From: Streptomyces caelestis
GTDB taxonomy: Bacteria > Actinomycetota > Actinomycetes > Streptomycetales > Streptomycetaceae
Direction of reading: 5' to 3'
Length of the DNA stretch: 64,000 nt
Assembly (NCBI RefSeq): GCF_014205255.1
Contig: NZ_JACHNE010000001.1
Coordinates: 4,340,001 to 4,404,000 of the forward strand
Under the pieces are notes generated by a model. The model saw only the letters and a program-made list of their open reading frames with translations. It ran no database searches and was not told where the DNA came from. Shown here piece after piece: positions 1 to 8,789 of the stretch. Every line of letters begins with the position of its first letter. The stretch's first letter is position 1. The translations under genes were made by a program, and so were the position numbers.

Positions 1-38
1 CCGGGAGCAGGCCGGAGACCACGCCCGGGAGCGCCCTA

Positions 39-73
39 TTGACGATGTCTCTAACAACTGCCAGATTCGCCGG
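39..73 (+). promoter_or_regulatory. Probable leaderless promoter of the hydrolase/SDR fusion gene
   Basis: TTGACG at 39-44, a 17-nt spacer, then CAGATT at 62-67, six nt before the ATG at 74. This is the spacing of a housekeeping-sigma promoter whose transcript starts at or next to the start codon. No Shine-Dalgarno sequence is visible before that ATG. This is inference from spacing only. Confidence 0.5.
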
Positions 74-1846
74 ATGACGTTGCTCACGGGCGCGCGGGAG
101 CGCTGGGTGCGGACCGGCGGGGTCGAGCTGTGCGTGGCCGAGGTGGGTGATCCCCGGCGGCCGACGGTGGTCCTGGTGCACGGCTACCCCGACAGCAAAG
201 AGGTGTGGTCCGAGGTCGCCGCGCGTCTCGCCGGGCACTTCCACGTGGTGGCGTACGACGTCCGCGGGCACGGGCGGTCTACGGCGCCGCGGCCGCTGCG
301 GGGCGGGTTCACGCTGGAGAAGCTGACGGACGACTTCCTGGCCGTCGCGGACGCGGTCAGCCCGGACCGGCCGGTGCATCTGGTCGGGCACGACTGGGGC
401 TCGGTGCAGGCCTGGGAGTTCACCACCGTCCGGCGCACCGAGGGCCGCATCGCCTCCTTCACGTCCATGTCCGGGCCGTCCCTGGACCACTTCGGCCACT
501 GGATCAACAGCCGTGTGAAGCGGCCCACCCCGCGCCGGGTCGGCCAGCTCCTCGGACAGGGCGCCAGGTCCTGGTACGTGTACCTGCTGCAGACGCCCGT
601 GCTGCCCGAGCTGGCCTGGCGCGGCCCGCTCGGCAAGCACTGGCCCCGGGTCCTGGAGCGCGTCGAGAAGGTGCCCCGGGGTGACTACCCGACCTCGTCC
701 CTGCCGTCGGACGCGGCACACGGGGCCTGGCTGTACCGGGACAACGTCCGGCCCCGGCTGCGCAGGCCGCGCCCCGACGCGTACGCCCACGCGCCCGTGC
801 AGATCGTGACGCCCCTGGGGGACCGGTTCCTGTCCGAGCGGCTCCACGACGGACTGGAGCAGTGGGTTCCGCAGCTGACCCGCAGGACCGTTCAGGCGGG
901 GCACTGGATTCCGCGCACCCGTCCGGATCAGCTGTCTTCGTGGATCGAGGAGTTCGTGACGTCCGTGGAGAGCGGGCGGTCCCCGGTGGCGACGGGCGGC
1001 AGGCACGCCGAGCGGTTCGGCGGGCAGCTCGTGCTGGTCACCGGGGCGGGCAGCGGCATCGGGCGGGCCACGGCGCTGGCGTTCGCCGAGGCGGGCGCGC
1101 GCGTGGTCGCCGTCGACCGGAACAAGGAGGCGGCTGCCCGCACCGCCGAGTCGTCCCGCCTGGCGGGCGCCCCCGCGGCCTGGGCGGAGACGGTCGACGT
1201 CTCCGACGAGCAGGCCATGGAGAAGCTCGCCGAGAAGGTCACCACCGAGTACGGCGTGGTGGACGTCCTCGTGAACAACGCCGGGATCGGACTGTCCGGT
1301 TCCTTCTTCGACACCACGCCGGAGGACTGGAAGAAGATCCTCGACGTCAACCTGTGGGGCGTGATCCACGGCTGCCGGCTCTTCGGCCGGCGGATGGCCG
1401 AGCGCGGGCAGGGCGGCCACATCGTCAACGTGGCCTCGGCGGCGGCGTACCAGCCGTCCCGGGCGCTGCCCGCGTACAGCACCTCCAAGGCGGCCGTGCT
1501 GATGCTCAGCGAGTGCCTGCGGGCGGAGCTCGCCGGGCAGGGGATCGGCGTGACGGCGGTCTGCCCCGGCTTCGTCAACACCGCCATCACGTCCACGGCC
1601 CACTTCGCCGGGGTCGACGCCGGCGAGGAGAAGCGGCTCCAGCAGCGCGCCGCCCGCCTGTACGGGCTGCGGAACTACCCGCCGGAGAAGGTCGCCGCGG
1701 CGATCCTGCGGGCGGTGGTACGCAATGACGCGGTGGTTCCGGTCACGGCGGAGGCGCGGGGCGCGCGGTGGCTGTCGCGGTTCGCGCCGGGGGTACTGCG
1801 GGGGATCGCGCGGGTGAAGCCACCGGTATGGCCCCAAGACACTTGA
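74..1846 (+). CDS. Alpha/beta-hydrolase fused to short-chain dehydrogenase (SDR)
   Basis: A 590-residue two-domain enzyme. Residues ~25-295 are an alpha/beta hydrolase with the oxyanion motif HGYPDS (~36) and a nucleophile elbow GHDWGS (~105-110). The Asp in the elbow suggests an epoxide-hydrolase or dehalogenase-like chemistry. Residues ~318-560 are a classical SDR with TGAGSGIG (~324), NNAG (~400), a catalytic Ser in VNVAS and YSTSK (~468). The fold assignments are firm; the substrates are unknown. The fusion suggests sequential hydrolysis and oxidation or reduction of one lipophilic substrate, which is inference. Translation appears leaderless because no ribosome site precedes the ATG. Actinobacterial proteins of this double architecture are known. 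Confidence 0.88.
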   Translation: MTLLTGARERWVRTGGVELCVAEVGDPRRPTVVLVHGYPDSKEVWSEVAARLAGHFHVVAYDVRGHGRSTAPRPLRGGFTLEKLTDDFLAVADAVSPDRPVHLVGHDWGSVQAWEFTTVRRTEGRIASFTSMSGPSLDHFGHWINSRVKRPTPRRVGQLLGQGARSWYVYLLQTPVLPELAWRGPLGKHWPRVLERVEKVPRGDYPTSSLPSDAAHGAWLYRDNVRPRLRRPRPDAYAHAPVQIVTPLGDRFLSERLHDGLEQWVPQLTRRTVQAGHWIPRTRPDQLSSWIEEFVTSVESGRSPVATGGRHAERFGGQLVLVTGAGSGIGRATALAFAEAGARVVAVDRNKEAAARTAESSRLAGAPAAWAETVDVSDEQAMEKLAEKVTTEYGVVDVLVNNAGIGLSGSFFDTTPEDWKKILDVNLWGVIHGCRLFGRRMAERGQGGHIVNVASAAAYQPSRALPAYSTSKAAVLMLSECLRAELAGQGIGVTAVCPGFVNTAITSTAHFAGVDAGEEKRLQQRAARLYGLRNYPPEKVAAAILRAVVRNDAVVPVTAEARGARWLSRFAPGVLRGIARVKPPVWPQDT

Positions 1847-1858
1847 TGTGAAGGCCAG

Positions 1859-1912
1859 TTGTCCACAGATTCGCGAATTCCGCTGTGGATAACACCACCT
1901 GGCTGTGGATCA
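1859..1912. other. Cluster of three DnaA boxes
   Basis: The intergenic stretch carries TTGTCCACA at 1859-1867 on the plus strand, TTATCCACA read on the minus strand at 1884-1892, and TGATCCACA read on the minus strand at 1904-1912. The first matches the Streptomyces DnaA-box consensus exactly, the second matches the E. coli consensus, and the third differs by one or two bases. Three boxes within 54 bp, starting 13 nt after a stop codon, suggest a DnaA-binding cluster that could titrate DnaA near the origin. Confidence 0.65.
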
Positions 1913-2061
1913 AACCTCCGAAGCCAAACTCGATCGCGTGATTCAGGTCTCTCCCGCATCGGATCCGCGCCGGCGCGGCTCACCCGAGCCGTACCGCCGC
2001 GGAACCTGTGCCTTCCCAGGCCGCGCTGACCTGCGGGGCAGGACGAACCGCTCACGATGAT

Positions 2062-2075
2062 GTTTCACGTGAAAC
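2062..2075. other. parS: parS site (perfect)
   Basis: GTTTCACGTGAAAC, the 14-bp ParB-binding palindrome of Streptomyces. It lies in the region upstream of the LLM oxidoreductase. An upstream in-frame ATG at 2057 would translate it as a false FHVKH extension. Confidence 0.9.
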
Positions 2076-2113
2076 ACAGGGGCCACCCACAGCCCTCCCT
2101 TAGGCTCGATGCC

Positions 2114-3016
2114 ATGAGTCTGCGTCTGAGCACCGTGATCCTCCCCTACCGCCGCTGGCAGGAGGGCGGCCGTGCGGTCTGGACACGCGCCGAGCAGCTC
2201 GGCTTCCACACCGCGTACACCTACGACCACCTGTCCTGGCGCAGCTTCCGGGACGGCCCCTGGTTCGGCGCCGTACCGACCCTCACCGCCGCCGCGGCCG
2301 TCACCGACCGGCTACGGCTGGGCACCCTGGTGACCTCGCCGAACTTCCGACACCCGGTGACCCTCGCCAAGGAGCTGATCTCCCTCGACGACATCTCCGG
2401 CGGGCGGGTCACGCTGGGGATCGGCGCGGGCGGCTCCGGCTTCGACGCCACCGCGCTCGGCCAGGAGCCGTGGAGCCCGCGCGAACGCGCCGACCGCTTC
2501 GCCGAGTTCGTCCCGCTGCTCGACCGGCTGCTCAGCGAGGACACGGTGTCGTACGAGGGCGACTTCTACTCGGCGCACGAGGCGCGGAACATCCCCGGCT
2601 GTGTGCAGCGCCCCAGGCTGCCGTTCGCGGTGGCCGCGACCGGGCCGCGCGGGATGCGGCTCGCCGCCCGGTACGGGCAGGCGTGGGTGACCACCGGCGA
2701 CCCCAAGCTGTTTGAGAACGGCACTCCTGAACAGTCGGTTCAGGCCATTCGCGGGCAGGCGGAGAAGCTCGCCGACCTCTGCGCCGAGATCGGCCGGGAC
2801 ATGAGCGACCTCGACAAGGTCCTTCTCACCGGATTCACGCCGGACCGCGGCGGCCCGCTCCAGTCTCTGGACGCCTTCGTCGACTTCGCCGGCCGGCACG
2901 CGGAACTGGGCTTCACGGAGATCGTGATCCACTGGCCCATCCCCGACTCGCCCTTCGCGGCGGACGAGAAGGCGTTCGAGCGGATCGCCATGGGGGCGCC
3001 GGCGCAGTTGGGCTGA
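2114..3016 (+). CDS. LLM-class (F420/flavin-dependent) oxidoreductase
   Basis: A 300-residue TIM-barrel protein of the luciferase-like monooxygenase class. The sequence runs from an LSTVILPY strand through LRLGTLVTSPNFRHP and GGRVTLGIGAGGSG, which are typical of the F420-dependent branch of this family. It probably transfers hydride using F420 or FMN; the substrate is not predictable. The start at 2114 is preferred over 2057, because the 19 extra residues would read through a parS site. TAGGCT at 2101-2106 sits seven nt before this ATG, so translation may be leaderless. It stands alone on the plus strand after a DnaA-box and parS-bearing gap. Confidence 0.85.
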   Translation: MSLRLSTVILPYRRWQEGGRAVWTRAEQLGFHTAYTYDHLSWRSFRDGPWFGAVPTLTAAAAVTDRLRLGTLVTSPNFRHPVTLAKELISLDDISGGRVTLGIGAGGSGFDATALGQEPWSPRERADRFAEFVPLLDRLLSEDTVSYEGDFYSAHEARNIPGCVQRPRLPFAVAATGPRGMRLAARYGQAWVTTGDPKLFENGTPEQSVQAIRGQAEKLADLCAEIGRDMSDLDKVLLTGFTPDRGGPLQSLDAFVDFAGRHAELGFTEIVIHWPIPDSPFAADEKAFERIAMGAPAQLG

Positions 3017-3188
3017 GGGCCCTGGAGCGGCTCGGGTGCGGTCGGGCCGAGGCCTCAGGCGGCTCCGGTGGTGTGGTGCTGAGACCCCCTGCGAGGGCCG
3101 CCCTCGGGACGCTCCTGGTGAGGGCGGTCTCCACTCAACTGTGCGGACTCCCGCACGCCCGTGCAGGCATATGCGGGACAATGGCCGG

Positions 3189-4058
3189 GTGACCTCAGCG
3201 ACCCGACAGCCCGAGACCGCGACCGAGACCGTTCCGCCGCGGCTGATAGCCACCGACCTCGACGGCACCCTGCTGCGCGACGACAAGTCGGTGTCCCCCC
3301 GCACGGTGGCCGCGCTGGCCGCCGCCGAGGAGGCGGGCATCGAGGTCTTCTTCGTCACCGGCCGACCGGCCCGCTGGATGGACGTCGTCAGCGACCACGT
3401 GCACGGCCACGGCCTGGCGATCTGCGGCAACGGCGCCGCCGTGGTCGACCTGCACGGTGGCCCCGGCTCCCACCGGTTCGTGAAAGTGCGGGAGCTGGAG
3501 CGGGCGAACGCGCTGGACGCCGTACGGCTGCTGCGTGACGCGGCTCCGGGCACGGTGTACGCGGTGGAGCAGACCTACGGCTTCTACCAGGAGCCGGCCT
3601 ACCCGAAGCTGCACATGGAGATCCCCGACAGCCTCGCCCCGGCGGAGGACCTACTGTCGCCGGACCACCGCGCGGCAGCGGAGCCGGTGCTGAAGATCCT
3701 CGCCTACCACCCCGAGATGGATCCCGACGCCTTCCTGACCCTGGCCCGGCTCGCCATCGGCGACCGTGCCAACGTGACCCGCTCCAGCCCCAGTGCCCTG
3801 CTGGAGATCAGCGGTCCCGGGGTGTCCAAGGCCAGCACGCTCGCCCTCTGCTGCGCCGAGCGCGGGATCTCGCACGAGCAGGTCGTCGCCTTCGGCGACA
3901 TGCCGAACGACGTCGAGATGCTGACCTGGGCGGGCCGGTCCTACGCGATGGGCAACGCCCACCCGGACGTGATCGCCGCGGCATCGGGACAGACGGTCGC
4001 GAACAACGAGGACGGGGTGGCGGTCGTGATCGAGCAGCTGCTCACGGAACTGCCGTAG
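3189..4058 (+). CDS. HAD-superfamily hydrolase, Cof-type
   Basis: About 289 residues. The HAD nucleophile motif DLDGTLL is near residue 23 (two catalytic Asp). A Thr in FFVTGRPARW, a Lys in GVSKASTL and the final acidic motif GDMPNDVEML (~236) complete the set. The long C2-type cap between motifs is typical of Cof/YkrA phosphatases acting on sugar phosphates or flavin precursors. I chose GTG 3189 because GACAAT at 3177-3182 lies six nt upstream, fitting a leaderless message. ATG 3171 in the same frame is the alternative. It converges with the M23 peptidase gene. Confidence 0.83.
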   Translation: MTSATRQPETATETVPPRLIATDLDGTLLRDDKSVSPRTVAALAAAEEAGIEVFFVTGRPARWMDVVSDHVHGHGLAICGNGAAVVDLHGGPGSHRFVKVRELERANALDAVRLLRDAAPGTVYAVEQTYGFYQEPAYPKLHMEIPDSLAPAEDLLSPDHRAAAEPVLKILAYHPEMDPDAFLTLARLAIGDRANVTRSSPSALLEISGPGVSKASTLALCCAERGISHEQVVAFGDMPNDVEMLTWAGRSYAMGNAHPDVIAAASGQTVANNEDGVAVVIEQLLTELP

Positions 4059-4119
4059 CTGTCACGACTGCTGCCCGCGGCCGGCTGCGGCGGGGGCCCG
4101 GCTGTGACGCTCGCCGGGG

Positions 4120-5178
4120 TCAGAGCGACACCCCTCGCGCCGCCAGCCATGACACCGGGTTCACGGACGAGCCCATCTCCGGCGTGACCCTGGTCTCGAA
4201 GTGCAGATGCGGCCCGGTGGAGTTGCCCGTGCTGCCCGACTGGCCGATCCACTGGCCGGGGCTGACGTGCTCCCCCTGGTCCACCGCGACGGACGCGAGA
4301 TGGGCGTACTGCGTGTAGTAGCCGCCCGCGTGCCTGAGCACGATCTCGATGCCGAAGGGTCCCCCGCAGGACACCTTCACCACCCGGCCGGCGCCCACGG
4401 CCCGCACCGGGGTGCCGATCGGCACGGCGAAGTCCTGCCCGGTGTGCCGGCTCGACCACCGCGCACCGCCGCTGCCGTAGGACGCGGACAGCTCGTACGT
4501 CTCCACGGGTGCGACCCAGTCGGTCGAGAAGCCCGCTTCCGGCTGGTCGAGACGCACGGCCCCACGGCACGCCCCAGCGGCGACCGAGGCGTCCGCCTGC
4601 CCCTGGAGCTGCGAGCGTGCCGTTTCCAGCTTCCGCTCGATGTCCGCCTTGAGACTGGCGAGTTGGGCGTTCCGCTTCTCCAGCGCCTGCCAGTGGGCCG
4701 CGGCCTTGGCCTCGTCCGCGGCGAGCCGTGCCTCGGCCCGGCGGCTCTTGGAGATCGCGTTGTCCACGGCGAGATTCGTCTTTGAGAAGGCGTGTTGACC
4801 TCGCATCAGGTCGTCGGGGCCGTCGGCGAGGATCATCTGCGCGGCCACCGGCAGGCCTCCGCTGGAGCGGTACTGGGCTCGGGCGATCCGGCCCAGGTCC
4901 TCGTGCAGGGCCGCGATGTGCCGCCGCTGACCGTCCAGGAGTTCCTCGGCCCGCTGGGCTCTGGCCCGTTGCTCCTCGGCATCCTCGCGCCCCGCCTCGT
5001 ACCGCTGCGTCGCCAACGCGGCCTCCTCGTAAAGCCGCGCCACCTCGGCGCTGAGGCCCGGGCCCCCGCCGGTGCCGCTCACGGGTTCCCTGTGCACCGC
5101 CGTCGGCCGGGCCGCGAGGATCGCCAGCGCACACAGCAGAACCGGAACCAGCAGCCGATGACGGCGATATGAGCACAT
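4120..5178 (-). CDS. Secreted M23 (LytM-type) metallopeptidase with coiled coil
   Basis: 352 residues. A basic-hydrophobic N-terminus (RRHRLLVPVLLCALAILAA) is a signal peptide or anchor. Residues ~45-210 are Ala/Glu/Arg-rich heptad-like sequence, a coiled coil. Residues ~230-345 form an M23 domain with HTGQDF (~246, zinc His and Asp) and HLHFE (~324, catalytic and zinc His). All metal ligands appear present, so it should be an active peptidoglycan endopeptidase outside the membrane. EnvC-like coiled-coil proteins of this layout usually have degenerate M23 domains, so an enzyme is favoured over an activator. It lies 104 bp downstream of cydCD on the same strand. Confidence 0.87.
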   Translation of the reverse strand: MCSYRRHRLLVPVLLCALAILAARPTAVHREPVSGTGGGPGLSAEVARLYEEAALATQRYEAGREDAEEQRARAQRAEELLDGQRRHIAALHEDLGRIARAQYRSSGGLPVAAQMILADGPDDLMRGQHAFSKTNLAVDNAISKSRRAEARLAADEAKAAAHWQALEKRNAQLASLKADIERKLETARSQLQGQADASVAAGACRGAVRLDQPEAGFSTDWVAPVETYELSASYGSGGARWSSRHTGQDFAVPIGTPVRAVGAGRVVKVSCGGPFGIEIVLRHAGGYYTQYAHLASVAVDQGEHVSPGQWIGQSGSTGNSTGPHLHFETRVTPEMGSSVNPVSWLAARGVSL

Positions 5179-5282
5179 GTCAGTGATCGTCGCCCAGGCC
5201 GGTCGGTCCGGTCCTGTTCTCGTCGTACGGCTGGGGGACCGGCTGCCCCGAACGGCTCAGTTCGGCGCCGGCCGGGTCCTCG

Positions 5283-8200
5283 CTAGGGCGCGGCCACCAG
5301 CGACTCCGACGCCGCCTCCCGCTCCGCCATCTCCCGCAACGGCCCGTCCACGGCCACCAGCTCCGCGTACGCCCCGCGCTGCACGACCCGTCCTCGGTCC
5401 AGCACGATCACCTCGTCCACCGCCTCCAGGCCCGCCAGCCGGTGTGTGATGAGCAGTGTCGTACGGCCCTCGGTGGCGGCCAGCAGGTCAGCGGTGAGCG
5501 CGTCCGCGGTCGGCAGGTCCAGGTGTTCGGCGGGCTCGTCCAGCACCAGGACGGGGAAGTCGGCGAGGAGTGCCCGGGCCAGCGCCAGCCGCTGTCGCTG
5601 CCCTCCCGACAGCCGCGCCCCGTGCTCGCCGACGAGCGTGTCGAGCCCGTCGGGCAGGCCGTCGGCCCAGTCCAGCAGCCGGGCCCGGCCGAGCACGGCA
5701 CGCAGTTCGTCCTCGGTGGCGTCCTTCTTGGCGAGCAGCAGGTTCTCGCGCAGCGAGCTGTCGAAGAGGTGCGCGTCCTGCGCGCACAGCCCGACGAGCT
5801 TCCGTACGTCGTCCCCGTGCAGCGCGTACGCGTCCACGCCCGCCAGCGTGTACGAACCCGCGTCAGCGTCGAGGAAGCGCAGCAGCACCTGCGCCAGCGT
5901 TGTCTTGCCGGAGCCGGAGGGTCCGACCACGGCGACCCGGCGGCCCTCTTCGAGGGTCAGGTCGAGCCCGGCGAGCGCGTCCCGGTCCTGCCCGGCGTGC
6001 CGCGCGGCCAGCGCCTTGACGGCGACGGGGAACGGCGACGCGGGTGCCTGCCGGGGGTGCTCAGGCTCCGCCACGGGCTCCGGGGCGTCCAGCACCTCGT
6101 ACACCCGCTCGGCGCTCCGGCGCACCCGCTGCCGGTACTGCACGGCGAGCGGCAGCCCGAGCACGGCTTCGAAGGCGGCCAGTGGGGTGAGGACGACGAC
6201 GGCCATGGTCACGCCGTCCAGCCGCCCGGCCGCGACCGCCTGCGCCCCGACCAGGGCGGCGGCCGTGACGGTCAGGCCGGAGATCAGCGCGGTGAGCCCG
6301 TCGCCGAGTGCCGTGGCGGTGGCGGCGCGCGAGGCGATCCGGGTGAGCGCCCCGTCGGCCTCGCGTGCCTGGGCGGTCCGCGCGGGCAGGGCACCGGCGA
6401 CGGTCAGCTCCGCGGTCCCGGTGAGCAGATCGGCCGCCCGCGTCGCGAGCACCCCGCGGGCGGGCGCCAGCCTCTGCTCGGCGCGCCGCGCGACGGCACC
6501 GGTGACGAGCGGCACGCCCGCCCCCGCCGCCAGCAGCCCGGCCGCCAGCACGGCCCCGGCCTCGGGCAGCAGCCACGCCGTGAAGCCGACGGACGCGGCC
6601 GACACGACGACGGCCGCACCGGCCGGCAGCAGCCACCGCAGCCAGTAGTCCTGCAACGCGTCCACGTCCGCGACCAACCGGGACAGCAGATCACCCCGGC
6701 GGGTCCGGCGCAGCCCGGCGGGCGCCAGCCGCTCCAGCCTGCGGAACACCGCGACCCTGGTGTCCGCCAGCATCCGCAGCACGGCGTCGTGCGAGACCAG
6801 CCGCTCGGCGTACCGGAACACGGCCCGCCCGATCCCGAAGGCCCGCGTCGCCGTCACGGCCACCATCAGGTACAGCACGGGCGGCTGCTGCGAGGCGCGC
6901 GAGATCAGCCACCCGGAGGTGGCCATGAGCCCTACGGCACTCCCGAGGGCGAGACTCCCGAGCAGCAGCGCGAGCCCCAGCCGCCCACGCCGGGCACCGG
7001 ACATGGCACGGACGCGCGCGAGGACACCGGCCGAAGCGGCCAGGCCGCCAGGCTCGGCCGGAGAAGCCGCGGCGGGCGGCTCGACGTGGACGGAAACCGT
7101 TCCGGGGCTCCGGACCCCGGCAGACGCGACAGGCGCCGCGGCGGTCTCGGGCTCCGCCAGCCGCACCACCCGGTCCGCGACCCCCAGCAGCGCCGGCCGG
7201 TGCACCACCAGCAGCACCGTCCGCCCGGCCGCCAGCCGCCGTACCGCCGTCACGACCTCGGCCTCGGTGGCCCCGTCCAGCGCGGCCGTCGGCTCGTCGA
7301 GCAGCAGCACGGGCCGGTCCGCGAGGAACGCCCGGGCCAGAGAGAGCCGCTGTCGCTGCCCGGCGGACAGCCCGGCCCCGTCCTCGCCCAGCACGGTGCC
7401 CACGCCCTCGGGCAGCGCGTCCACGAACTCCAGCGCCCCGGCGTCCCGCAGTGCCCGCCGTACGGCGCCGTCGTCGGCGTCGGGCCGCGCCAGCCGTACG
7501 TTCTCGGCGATCGTCCCGGCGTACAGGTGCGGCCGCTGCGGCACCCACGCGATCCGGGAACGCCACTGCTCCAGGTCCATGTCGGCGAGGTCGACTCCCC
7601 CGACCCGCACCCGTCCCTCGGCCGGCTGCACGAACCCCAGCAGGGCGTTGAGCAGCGTCGACTTGCCCGCGCCGCTCGGCCCGACGAGCGCGACCGTCTC
7701 CCCGGGCTCGACGGTGAAGGACACGTCCGACACGGCGTCCGCCGAACGCCCCGGGTACCGGACGGTCACGCCCTCGAAGGAGAGCGCACCTTCCGGCACG
7801 GCCTCGGAGCCGGACGCCGGGACGGGCGTCTCCAGGACCTCGAAGATCTCCTCGGCCGCGGCGAGCCCCTCCGCCGCCGCGTGGTACTGCGCCCCGACCT
7901 GCCGCAACGGCAGATACGCCTCCGGCGCCAGGATCAGAATGACCAGGCCGATGTAAAGGTCCATCTCGCCGTGCACCAGCCGCATGCCGATCGTCACGGC
8001 GACCAGCGCCACCGAGATCGTCGCGAGCAGTTCCAGCGCGAAGGAGGAGATGAAGGCGATCCGCAGCGTCCGCATGGTCGCCTGCCGGTACTCGCCGGTG
8101 ATCCGCCGGATCGACTCGGCCTGCGCCTTGGCCCGCCCGAAGACCTTCAGCGTGGGCAGCCCCGCGACGACGTCCAGGAAGTGACCGGACAGCCGCGACA

Positions 8201-8777
8201 GCAGCCGCCACTGACGGTCCATCCGGGACTGGGTGGCCCAGCCGATCAGCACCATGAAGACCGGGATGAGCGGCAGGGTGCCCACGATGATGGCCGCGGA
8301 GACCCAGTCCTCGGTGACGATCCGCGCCAGCACCGCCACCGGCACGACCACCGCGAGACCCAACTGCGGCAGGTACCGCGAGAAGTAGTCGTCGAGGGCA
8401 TCGACACCCCGGGTGGCCAGAGCGACCAGCGAACCGGTCCGCTGCCCGCTCAGCCACCCCGGACCCAGCTGGGCGGCGCGCTCCAGCAACTGCCCTCGCA
8501 GCTCGGACTTCACCGCCGCGCTCGCCCGGTGCGCGGCGAGCTCGGTGAGCCAGCCGACCAGCGCCCGGCCCACCGCGACGGTGACCAGGAGCAGCAGGGG
8601 AGTGCCGAGTTCGGACACCGCCACGCCGTGCTGGAACGCGCCGACCACCACCTCGGCGATGAGCATCGCCTGCGCGATGACCAGCCCCGCCCCGACGGCA
8701 CCCAGGGCGACGACCGCCACCAGGAAGACCCGGGTGGCACGGGCGTACCGGAGCAGACGCGGATCGATCGGTTTCAC
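5283..8777 (-). CDS. cydCD: Fused CydD-CydC thiol-reductant ABC exporter
   Basis: About 1164 residues: two complete ABC half-transporters in one chain. The first half (CydD-like) has six membrane segments, Walker A GPSGAGKST (~365) and signature LSAGQ (~470). The second (CydC-like) has Walker A GPSGSGKTT (~950) and LSGGQ (~1060). CydDC exports glutathione or cysteine in E. coli and is needed for cytochrome bd assembly. Here it is the third gene of the cydAB operon, right after the cydB stop. I chose GTG 8777 (VKPIDPRLL) because a GAGG lies ten nt upstream; GTG 8786 would be only one nt from it. The chosen start codon is part of a parS site. Confidence 0.92.
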   Translation of the reverse strand: MKPIDPRLLRYARATRVFLVAVVALGAVGAGLVIAQAMLIAEVVVGAFQHGVAVSELGTPLLLLVTVAVGRALVGWLTELAAHRASAAVKSELRGQLLERAAQLGPGWLSGQRTGSLVALATRGVDALDDYFSRYLPQLGLAVVVPVAVLARIVTEDWVSAAIIVGTLPLIPVFMVLIGWATQSRMDRQWRLLSRLSGHFLDVVAGLPTLKVFGRAKAQAESIRRITGEYRQATMRTLRIAFISSFALELLATISVALVAVTIGMRLVHGEMDLYIGLVILILAPEAYLPLRQVGAQYHAAAEGLAAAEEIFEVLETPVPASGSEAVPEGALSFEGVTVRYPGRSADAVSDVSFTVEPGETVALVGPSGAGKSTLLNALLGFVQPAEGRVRVGGVDLADMDLEQWRSRIAWVPQRPHLYAGTIAENVRLARPDADDGAVRRALRDAGALEFVDALPEGVGTVLGEDGAGLSAGQRQRLSLARAFLADRPVLLLDEPTAALDGATEAEVVTAVRRLAAGRTVLLVVHRPALLGVADRVVRLAEPETAAAPVASAGVRSPGTVSVHVEPPAAASPAEPGGLAASAGVLARVRAMSGARRGRLGLALLLGSLALGSAVGLMATSGWLISRASQQPPVLYLMVAVTATRAFGIGRAVFRYAERLVSHDAVLRMLADTRVAVFRRLERLAPAGLRRTRRGDLLSRLVADVDALQDYWLRWLLPAGAAVVVSAASVGFTAWLLPEAGAVLAAGLLAAGAGVPLVTGAVARRAEQRLAPARGVLATRAADLLTGTAELTVAGALPARTAQAREADGALTRIASRAATATALGDGLTALISGLTVTAAALVGAQAVAAGRLDGVTMAVVVLTPLAAFEAVLGLPLAVQYRQRVRRSAERVYEVLDAPEPVAEPEHPRQAPASPFPVAVKALAARHAGQDRDALAGLDLTLEEGRRVAVVGPSGSGKTTLAQVLLRFLDADAGSYTLAGVDAYALHGDDVRKLVGLCAQDAHLFDSSLRENLLLAKKDATEDELRAVLGRARLLDWADGLPDGLDTLVGEHGARLSGGQRQRLALARALLADFPVLVLDEPAEHLDLPTADALTADLLAATEGRTTLLITHRLAGLEAVDEVIVLDRGRVVQRGAYAELVAVDGPLREMAEREAASESLVAAP

Positions 8778-8784
8778 GTGAAAC
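8771..8784. other. parS: parS site (perfect), overlapping the cydCD start
   Basis: GTTTCACGTGAAAC. It straddles the start of cydCD: read on the minus strand, the GTG of the central CACGTG is the preferred start codon. Confidence 0.9.
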
Positions 8785-8789
8785 ACACC

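Noticed and set aside
2057..2113. N-terminal extension of the LLM oxidoreductase (MMFHVKH...)
   Set aside because: It is the translation of the parS site; similar FHVK or VSRET strings appear wherever a frame reads through parS.
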